From Phocaeicola faecalis (GTDB lineage: Bacteria; Bacteroidota; Bacteroidia; Bacteroidales; Bacteroidaceae): DNA of 40,028 nt. Below, piece by piece: positions 34,874 through 40,028 of this stretch. How positions within the stretch are numbered: position 1 is the stretch's first letter; each line of letters begins with the position of its first letter. The notes under the pieces are model-generated. The model was given only the letters and a program-made list of their open reading frames with translations, was not told the DNA's origin and searched no databases. Where the stretch lies: the NCBI RefSeq assembly GCF_021730445.1, contig NZ_JADNRM010000001.1:345537-385564 (forward strand). The letters run 5' to 3'. A program made the translations under genes and the position numbers.

Positions 34874-35842
34874 TTAACGATAAATGGTAACATGTTTTTC
34901 ATCTATGATTTTGTAACGAAAATCAGCAATCGATTGCAAAACGCGCAAAATACTTTCCAAAGAATCGCTTTGCCTGAACTTCCCGGTCACAGACTTTTGG
35001 ATATCCACCTCCTTTTCCACAGTAAATTTCACTCCTTGCCACAAAGCGACATTATCCAAAATCTCTCCAAACGGACGGCTCTTGAAACTTACAATGCCAT
35101 TTTTCAAGTATTCTTCGTTATCAAACTCCGAAACCTGCCTACACAAACGATTATTGCAAAGTATAGCCTGTTCGTGAGAGCGAAGCACCAATCGGTCGGT
35201 AGGATCATTTGTATTGTCTACCTGCACACTACCTTCCACCAAATCAATTTCGAAACGCTTACTTTCGGGATAAGCCATTACATTGAAACGAGTTCCGAGA
35301 ACAGTAATCTGATAAGTGCCCGTTGAAATACGGAAAGGTTTGTCAGCATTATGAGCCACATCGAAAAACGTTGCCCCTTGCAATTCCACTTCCCTATCCT
35401 TATTATTAAAGGAAGCCGCGTAACGTAAAGTACTGCAAGGACTCAGCCATGCCACCGTCCCGTCAGGAAGGTTTACTTTCACACGCTGTCCGCTGGGAGC
35501 GGATACTTCGGTGTAATGCTCTCCAAATTCTTCTATCAACTGATAACGAGTCAGAAAATAAGCACTTACGGCAACCAGACAAACCAATGCAGCATATTTG
35601 CAGCTATGCAACATCCATTTCCCTAACCGATACTTAAACAATCGTCCACTGAATTTTTTATATCCTACTTCACTGATATCCGTATCTTTCTCTCCTTCCA
35701 AGCATCCGGTGACAGCTATCGCATTTTGCAGAGCATAAAATTCTTCCCGCAAAGCCATATCTGTATCCATAGCCTGAAACAGAAGCTTCTTTTCATGAGC
35801 TGTAATTTCTCCGGTGAAGTATTTAGTAAGTAATTCGTCCAT
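34874..35842 (-). CDS. FecR-family anti-sigma factor
   Basis: This 322-residue inner-membrane protein has a cytoplasmic N-terminus (about 1-80, LLTKYFTGEITAHEKKLLFQ) that binds the sigma factor. One membrane helix follows (about 82-100, CKYAALVCLVAVSAYFLTRY). The periplasmic FecR domain (YTEVSAPSGQRVKVNLPDGT, VAWLSPCSTLRYAASF, FRISTGTYQITVLGTRFNVM) comes next, then a C-terminal DUF4974-type module (FGEILDNVALWQGVKFTVEK) expected to meet the STN domain of the receptor. It lies between the sigma gene and susC. Confidence 0.95.
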   Translation of the reverse strand: MDELLTKYFTGEITAHEKKLLFQAMDTDMALREEFYALQNAIAVTGCLEGEKDTDISEVGYKKFSGRLFKYRLGKWMLHSCKYAALVCLVAVSAYFLTRYQLIEEFGEHYTEVSAPSGQRVKVNLPDGTVAWLSPCSTLRYAASFNNKDREVELQGATFFDVAHNADKPFRISTGTYQITVLGTRFNVMAYPESKRFEIDLVEGSVQVDNTNDPTDRLVLRSHEQAILCNNRLCRQVSEFDNEEYLKNGIVSFKSRPFGEILDNVALWQGVKFTVEKEVDIQKSVTGKFRQSDSLESILRVLQSIADFRYKIIDEKHVTIYR

Positions 35843-35934
35843 TTTCTATTGTTTTTCATTAGTAAGTCGGACGATACTATAAAAAGTACCAAAAGAAAAT
35901 GGATTTTTTTTAATTTTATTTTAGAGGCAAACGT

Positions 35935-36513
35935 TTACCCCAACAAAAATATCAACAGAGGAAGGTAATCTTTCAAATCCTCGCGTAATTTCCTAACAGC
36001 TATCATCACCTGATTCTTAACTGTTTGCAAGGATATCCCCATTTCATCGGCTATATCCTGATACCTTTTATTATTCAACTTGCTTTCAATGAAAATACAA
36101 CGGCATTTTTCAGGTAAACGGCTAATTGCTTCATGCAAAATACGTTCAACATCCTCATCCGAGAATTTAGCTTCATCAAATGCTTCCAAAGAATAAAGTT
36201 TGTATTGGATTTCGCGATTCTCTACTTCTTCCAAACTACCTCTTTGTTCGACAGCTGATAATTTCTTGCGCAAGAAATCAATGCTGCGCCGCTTAACTAA
36301 AGTAAAAAGAAAAGCTTGAGGATAACGAAGGCCATCCAATAAAGAGCGATGCTCCCATAAGTAGATAAAAATATCCTGCACTACATTTTCCGCCTCTTCT
36401 TTATCAATAACATAAGTACAGGCAAAACGCAACATTCGTGGAAAATAAACAGCATAGATCTCTGAAAAATCAAGCCTTTCCATTCGATTTATTTCCTTTG
36501 TTGCAATAGTCAT
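35935..36513 (-). CDS. ECF RNA polymerase sigma factor (FecI-like)
   Basis: This 192-residue protein starts at 36513, or 182 residues if the ATG at 36483 is used (MERLDFSEIYAVYFPRML). Region 2 (FACTYVIDKEEAENVVQDIF, IYLWEHRSLL) recognises the -10 element. Region 4 (LPEKCRCIFIESKLNNKRYQ, DIADEMGISLQTVKNQV) recognises -35. Its activity should be released when the STN domain of the SusC transducer signals through FecR. It is the first gene of the locus. The usual regulon is the adjacent SusCD operon and itself. Confidence 0.94.
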   Translation of the reverse strand: MTIATKEINRMERLDFSEIYAVYFPRMLRFACTYVIDKEEAENVVQDIFIYLWEHRSLLDGLRYPQAFLFTLVKRRSIDFLRKKLSAVEQRGSLEEVENREIQYKLYSLEAFDEAKFSDEDVERILHEAISRLPEKCRCIFIESKLNNKRYQDIADEMGISLQTVKNQVMIAVRKLREDLKDYLPLLIFLLG

Positions 36514-36613
36514 TAATAGATCAGGTTATAATTGTTTCACAAAAGTATAAAAAAACAATTATCTAATAGAAGATTTTCAATAGTTATTATAAATTCAGTT
36601 CGCCAATACCGAT

Positions 36614-36710
36614 AGTCTATAAAAAAGCACTCCCCGCGAATCACTTCGCAAGGAGTACTTTTCAACTAATAACTAACTTGTGGTTTACGTAATTTCTATA
36701 TGACTAACTT
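36614..36710 (-). ncRNA. Candidate small RNA or terminated leader upstream of the sigma gene
   Basis: A minus-strand promoter (TATCTTTG at 36717-36724, ATTG 20 bp upstream at 36745-36748) is followed about 50 nt later by a strong terminator (36618-36660). The predicted transcript is about 97 nt, has no reading frame, and contains AAGTTAGT twice. It lies between the LuxR-type gene and the sigma gene. It could be a stand-alone small RNA or a sigma-gene leader whose transcription is stopped early. Confidence 0.45.
36618..36660 (-). terminator. Terminator downstream of the hemerythrin-LuxR operon
   Basis: Outer stem AAGTACTCC/GGAGTGCTT (9 pairs, one wobble) and perfect inner stem GCGAA/TTCGC with a GTGA loop, followed on the minus strand by TTTTTTATA. 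It would also end the candidate small RNA. Confidence 0.8.
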
Positions 36711-36802
36711 ATGATGCAAAGATAAGTGTTCCGGCCAATCCCTGCAATCGCTTCATTTAGGTATTCTGTAACCGTTCACTCCCTATTAGTAGGTATCATT
36801 CA

Positions 36803-37411
36803 TCATAAGTTCATCTTTACTTCGCTTAGTTCCACCAGCTTATTCACGATAGCATAAATAGTCAGACCGGCAGGAGAATGTATTTGTAGCTTGCGCGCTA
36901 TGTTGCGGCGATGGGTGATGACCGTATGAATAGACAGAAACAATTTCTCTGCCGTCTCCTTATTCGTCATGCCACGCACTACACAACAAATTATTTCTTT
37001 TTCCCTCTGGCTCAATGTTTCCTGTTCATTTTCATCTTCTGCCCCCATGTGCATCAATTCAACCAGTTTCTTATTTAATGTTCCGATATCATCATATAAT
37101 CCAACCGTTTCATCATATCCTTTCAACAAATTATTATCCGTCACCGAACAAAGCAATGATACGCATTTAATAACCGTCTGAGGATATGCAGCTTTAAATT
37201 CATCGACATTGAACCATCCTCCGAATGCCGGATTCACAATCAACACTTCAGGCTGATGCCCTTGCATACAATTGTGCAACCCTTCCATCGAAGTGATTTC
37301 TACAGGCTGAACCGGAATATCAGGCAGGCGCTTCAAGACTGATATCAGTCCGCTACGCACGATGACCGAAGTCTCGGCCACTGCCACATGTATAAGGTCT
37401 GTCCGTTTCAT
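36803..37411 (-). CDS. LuxR-type regulator with degenerate receiver domain
   Basis: This 202-residue protein starts at the ATG at 37411, which has a strong GGAGG 4 nt upstream and overlaps the stop of the preceding gene (ATGA). The N-terminal part looks like a response-regulator receiver (IHVAVAETSVIVRSGLISVL), but the phospho-acceptor position reads EVLIVNPAF, with Asn in place of Asp. The C-terminal LuxR helix-turn-helix is intact (LSQREKEIICCVVRGMTNKE, TAEKLFLSIHTVITHRRNI). It may therefore be controlled by something other than phosphorylation. Coupling to the hemerythrin gene suggests a shared stress or metal function. Confidence 0.88.
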   Translation of the reverse strand: MKRTDLIHVAVAETSVIVRSGLISVLKRLPDIPVQPVEITSMEGLHNCMQGHQPEVLIVNPAFGGWFNVDEFKAAYPQTVIKCVSLLCSVTDNNLLKGYDETVGLYDDIGTLNKKLVELMHMGAEDENEQETLSQREKEIICCVVRGMTNKETAEKLFLSIHTVITHRRNIARKLQIHSPAGLTIYAIVNKLVELSEVKMNL

Positions 37412-38103
37412 TTTGCCTCCTTTTCTAACCGAAGAACGGCGGGTACAAACAGATAATCTTCCACACGGCAATGTGACGCCAAGTCCTGCTCACAGCTAAA
37501 GATGTCAAACAATGCTGCATTCAGTAAATAATCATTCCCACCGGCGGGATAATACTTGATAATGATATTTTTTAATTCTGTCAGTTTAGCGTCTATCTGA
37601 TCGTGCCGACGTGCAAATTGCGAGATACGGAAACTGCTCTCTCTATTACCTGCAACCAGATTCTCCACATAAGTAAACACATTCATATCTTCATAATCCA
37701 TGTGCTTGCGTACTTCTGCCACATACGCATCAAAGAATTTCAAGATAAGGAAAGCAACCTCATTTTGCGCCGAACAATCAATAGCCTCTATCAGTTTACG
37801 GCGTATGGTGGGCAATTGAAAATCAAGGAAATAGTGATGTGCCTGCTTTAAGTAGCTCATCAAAGCATGGATAGAAAGATCTTGCACTTCGTCAGCCATA
37901 CGGTTATTCTCTTCTGTGATAAAATTCACCACAGCCAGAAATGTCTTGCAATCCACTCCGTTTGCCTGGCATACTTCCTGCACAGTCCGGTCGCCAAAGC
38001 CTAATGAGAGGTCGAAACGGCTCATCACCTGTAACAAGGTATAGTTACCGCATATCAGGTCACTCATTTTATCCGTTGGCACATAATTATTTGTTTTATA
38101 CAT
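37408..38103 (-). CDS. Hemerythrin-domain protein, RIC/ScdA-like
   Basis: This 231-residue cytoplasmic protein has an N-terminal DUF542-like segment (about 15-60, CGNYTLLQVMSRFDLSLGFG, DRTVQEVCQANGVDCKTF). A hemerythrin-like four-helix bundle follows, whose candidate di-iron ligands include His in LKQAHHYF, His and Glu in HMDYEDMNVF, His in RRHDQID, and His and Glu in SHCRVEDYLF. RIC/YtfE/ScdA proteins help restore Fe-S clusters after nitric oxide or oxidative damage; this role is likely but not certain, as the N-terminal Cys pattern is not the classical one. It is first of a two-gene operon. Confidence 0.83.
   Translation of the reverse strand: MYKTNNYVPTDKMSDLICGNYTLLQVMSRFDLSLGFGDRTVQEVCQANGVDCKTFLAVVNFITEENNRMADEVQDLSIHALMSYLKQAHHYFLDFQLPTIRRKLIEAIDCSAQNEVAFLILKFFDAYVAEVRKHMDYEDMNVFTYVENLVAGNRESSFRISQFARRHDQIDAKLTELKNIIIKYYPAGGNDYLLNAALFDIFSCEQDLASHCRVEDYLFVPAVLRLEKEAK
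37416..37420 (-). promoter_or_regulatory. Strong Shine-Dalgarno for the LuxR-type gene
   Basis: GGAGG on the minus strand, 4 nt before the ATG at 37411. Such canonical sites are unusual in Bacteroides. It decides the start, and sits inside the last codons of the hemerythrin gene. Confidence 0.75.
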
Positions 38104-38134
38104 AGTTATCTGTATTTGTTTCTCTTAACGGCTG

Positions 38135-38142
38135 CAAATTTA
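38135..38142 (-). promoter_or_regulatory. -7 element of the hemerythrin-LuxR operon
   Basis: Minus-strand TAAATTTG lies about 32 nt before the start codon of the hemerythrin gene. No TTTG is found at the usual -33 distance. Confidence 0.45.
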
Positions 38143-38350
38143 CGGAAAAGAACAAAAGATTACAATCCCCATTATTAGGTATTTTATACGGAGAACAGCA
38201 GCCTCATCTCATAAACAAATTCTCCGCTTAAATGGTTCTATATTCCGGGCCAGTCATTATTCTTGGGGGTTTAATATATCATATCACCAACAAAGGGAAG
38301 AGTAGGCCGTTTCTTAAGGTCATCCAAGGCTTTTTAAACGGAAGATTATT

Positions 38351-38438
38351 ACAGTCTCCGGCAGCGGACTGTACAGTCTACTGCAATGGACTGTACAGTT
38401 CACCGTAACAGACTATACAGTCCATTGCCGGAGTCTGT
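38351..38438. repeat. 4 x 22-bp tandem array, ACAGTC-N10-GACTGT units (locus 3)
   Basis: Units lie at 38351-38372, 38373-38394, 38395-38416 and 38417-38438. Each is framed by ACAGT(C/T) and GACT(G/A)T-like arms around a 10-nt centre; units 1 and 2 match at 18 of 22 positions. Unit junctions create GACTGTACAGTC palindromes. Units 1 and 4 are approximate inverted copies of each other (TCCGGCAGCGGA against TCCGGCAATGGA), so the whole array is also a large imperfect palindrome. No continuation is seen outside. Of the 584-bp gap 38104-38687, 38143-38350 shows nothing else I can support. Confidence 0.88.
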
Positions 38439-38463
38439 AGTAATTCGACCTATAGACAGGCAT

Positions 38464-38533
38464 AATCGAAAGGACGAAAACGCTTAGTCCGACTAATGAA
38501 TCGAAAGAACGAAAACGCTTAGTCTGACTGATG
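38464..38533. repeat. 35-bp tandem repeat, two units plus a partial third
   Basis: Units at 38464-38498 and 38499-38533 match at 31 of 35 positions (core GAACGAAAACGCTTAGTC in the second). A partial third copy (AAACGACTTAG) follows at 38534-38544. No reading frame. It lies directly after the 22-bp array and before the purT terminator. Confidence 0.8.
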
Positions 38534-38621
38534 AAACGACTTAGGGAGTTCAAAACGTATGCAGAGTTAAAAAAATGGAGGAGACAACATCCGGTGACAA
38601 GTGTTCCTTATTAGTGCTTCT

Positions 38622-38666
38622 AAAAACAAAAAAAAGAGCTGCTCCAGCATAGCTGAAACAACTCTT
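38622..38666 (-). terminator. Terminator of purT
   Basis: Minus-strand stem of 15 fully paired positions (some G-U), AAGAG...CAGC with GCTG...CTCTT, loop TAT, followed by a run of T. It lies 21 nt beyond the purT stop. Confidence 0.92.
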
Positions 38667-38687
38667 CACTATATAATAAGATATCAA

Positions 38688-39857
38688 TTAATATACCTCA
38701 ACTTTAGCAGCAATAGCTTTACATTTGTCACGAAGCGCATCCAAGTCACTTCCATTCGGAGCATAGCATACCACAACTCCCATACGGCGATTAATCTTCG
38801 TATAAGGTTTACCGAAAATACGCAAATAAGTATTGGTTTCCTTGCACACTTCCTCTTCGCCACGATAACGCGGTTGCTCTTTGCTGGCAATCGGTGACAA
38901 AATAACCGCACTGGCCCCTATACGCTCTTGAGTAATTTCAGGAATAGGCAGTCCAAGAACAGCCCGTAAATGAAGTTCAAATTCATTCAGATTCTGAGTT
39001 CCCGCCAATGTTACCATACCTGTATCATGCGGGCGTGGAGATAATTCAGAGAAATATACGCCATTGTCGTGGCTCAAAAAGAATTCAACTCCCCATATTC
39101 CGGCACCCGTCAATGCCTCAGTGACTTTAGCAGCCATACGCTGTGCTTCTTTCAGATGCTCAGGGTCAATATGTGCGGGCTGGAAACTTTCACGATAATC
39201 ACCGCCTTTCTGCACATGACCGATAGGAGGACAGAACAATGTGGGACCGTTTTTCTGAGTAACAGTCAACAAAGTGATTTCACTGTCAAATTTGATAAAT
39301 TCTTCGATAATCAGTTCCTTAATGTCTCCACGGCTGCCTTCACAACCATAGTGCCATGCCTGTTCCAACTCTTCCGCACCCTTCACCAATGACTGTCCTT
39401 TGCCCGATGAAGACATCAACGGTTTGACCACACAAGGGAAGCCTATCTCTTCGGCAGCTTTTTTCAACTCTTCCAAAGACTTGGCATAGAAATACTTGGC
39501 AGTCTTTAATCCCAGTTCCTTAGCGGCTAAATCACGTATGGCCTTACGATTCATGGTATAGTTCACCGCTTTTGCACTAGGTACTACCTGGATGCCTTCC
39601 TTCTCCAAATGATAAAGCCTTTCAGTACGAATCGCCTCTATCTCAGGAACGATAATATCAGGCTTATGCTTAGCCACAACTGCATCCAGCGCATCACCGT
39701 CCAGCATACTGAATACTTCAAATTCGTCTGCTACTTGCATTGCCGGTGCCCCTGCATAGGAATCACAAGCTATTACATACTGTCCTTTACGTTTCGCTGC
39801 AATAACGAATTCTTTTCCCAGTTCGCCGGAGCCTAGCAATAAAATCTTCTTTGTCAT
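38688..39857 (-). CDS. purT: Formate-dependent phosphoribosylglycinamide formyltransferase
   Basis: This 389-residue ATP-grasp enzyme uses formate and ATP to convert GAR to FGAR in purine synthesis. The N-terminal nucleotide-binding domain begins [40 protein letters not shown] and [11 protein letters not shown] follow, typical of PurT. The ATP-grasp core includes [40 protein letters not shown] and [10 protein letters not shown]. The length fits the family. It is monocistronic with a strong terminator. Formate may come from PflB (20760-22988). The MITE-like copy starts about 50 bp upstream. Confidence 0.97.
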   Translation of the reverse strand: MTKKILLLGSGELGKEFVIAAKRKGQYVIACDSYAGAPAMQVADEFEVFSMLDGDALDAVVAKHKPDIIVPEIEAIRTERLYHLEKEGIQVVPSAKAVNYTMNRKAIRDLAAKELGLKTAKYFYAKSLEELKKAAEEIGFPCVVKPLMSSSGKGQSLVKGAEELEQAWHYGCEGSRGDIKELIIEEFIKFDSEITLLTVTQKNGPTLFCPPIGHVQKGGDYRESFQPAHIDPEHLKEAQRMAAKVTEALTGAGIWGVEFFLSHDNGVYFSELSPRPHDTGMVTLAGTQNLNEFELHLRAVLGLPIPEITQERIGASAVILSPIASKEQPRYRGEEEVCKETNTYLRIFGKPYTKINRRMGVVVCYAPNGSDLDALRDKCKAIAAKVEVY

Positions 39858-39907
39858 AACTATCTATCTCTTTATTTTTGAATTTCCCATAAACTGAAAG
39901 CGGAGAG

Positions 39908-40028
39908 GAGTGTATCAAAACTAAACCGGCCTATCCAATCGTCAGCTGTAGGGGCAGGATTTGCCTGCCCGAAGACACAAAGCAAACTGTTTTCGGGCGA
40001 GCGAACCTCGCCCCTACGAACTAAACGA
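39908..40028. mobile_element. Second copy of the MITE-like element (cut by window end)
   Basis: About 115 of 121 positions match 8359-8479, including the inner inverted repeat (GTAGGGGC...GCCCCTAC) and the inner terminal motif TCAAAAC. The outer left terminal repeat seen at 8324-8358 is not recognisable here, so this copy may be shorter. It lies upstream of purT; a CAAAACTA within it reads TAGTTTTG on the minus strand, a -7-like box pointing toward purT. Confidence 0.8.

Noticed and set aside
38351..38438. CRISPR array
   Set aside because: The 22-bp units are directly adjacent, with no spacers and no cas genes anywhere in the window.

Overview
The window looks like chromosome of a gut Bacteroidales bacterium, most likely Phocaeicola (Bacteroides) vulgatus/dorei or a close relative. 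Reasons: moderate-to-low GC; promoters of the Bacteroides type (TAnnTTTG near -7, TTTG-like near -33, about 19-22 bp apart) in front of many genes; a SusC/SusD pair with FecI/FecR-type regulators; many signal peptides and lipoboxes of Bacteroides style; and Shine-Dalgarno sequences that are mostly weak. No phage, conjugative element or CRISPR array is present. The species call is an inference.

Layout. 1-452: end of an unrecognised gene, a 4 x 22-bp repeat array and a terminator. 453-830 (-): an SSB-like DUF3127 protein. 985-8252 (+): a housekeeping run of dnaN, a DnaQ-type exonuclease, coaBC, recN, rlmB and a secreted TPR protein with a dead protease-like domain. 8324-8540: a MITE-like element. 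8589-10910 (+): a large secreted MG2/plug-type protein. 10911-12425: insertion-sequence debris around a HigBA-like toxin-antitoxin pair, next to tRNA-Cys. 12585-15281 (-): ferrous iron uptake (FeoA-FeoB fusion plus a Cys-rich membrane peptide), divergent from tilS (15455-16762). 16899-18760: a lipoprotein and a glycosyltransferase. 18904-19354: tRNA-Ser and tRNA-Glu. 19574-19661: a second 22-bp array. 19890-20606 (-): a lipoprotein. 20760-23790 (+): pflB and pflA. 23911-24669 (+): an outer-membrane barrel. 24786-27472 (-): lutABC. 27727-36513 (-): an ECF sigma/anti-sigma-controlled SusCD system with two secreted metallophosphoesterases and a probable cis-antisense small RNA. 36614-36710 (-): a candidate small RNA. 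36803-38103 (-): a RIC-like hemerythrin gene coupled to a LuxR-type regulator with a degenerate receiver. 38351-38533: a third 22-bp array and a 35-bp tandem repeat. 38688-39857 (-): purT. 39908-40028: a second copy of the MITE-like element, cut by the window edge.

How the genes fit together. The central-metabolism genes suit an anaerobe: PflB/PflA make formate and acetyl-CoA, PurT uses formate for purine synthesis, LutABC oxidises lactate, FeoAB supplies ferrous iron, and the hemerythrin protein may repair damaged Fe-S clusters. The SusCD locus has phosphoesterases but no glycoside hydrolases, so it may take up a phosphorylated or phosphodiester-containing nutrient.

The least expected signal is in the intergenic DNA. 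Three separate loci (198-285, 19574-19661, 38351-38438) each hold exactly four 22-bp tandem units with a palindromic core. The unit sequence differs completely between loci while the architecture (4 x 22 = 88 bp) is the same. This looks like a family of elements defined by geometry rather than sequence. The second notable signal is a promoter-terminator pair antisense to the susC leader, matching the arrangement of PUL-repressing antisense RNAs such as DonS of B. fragilis.
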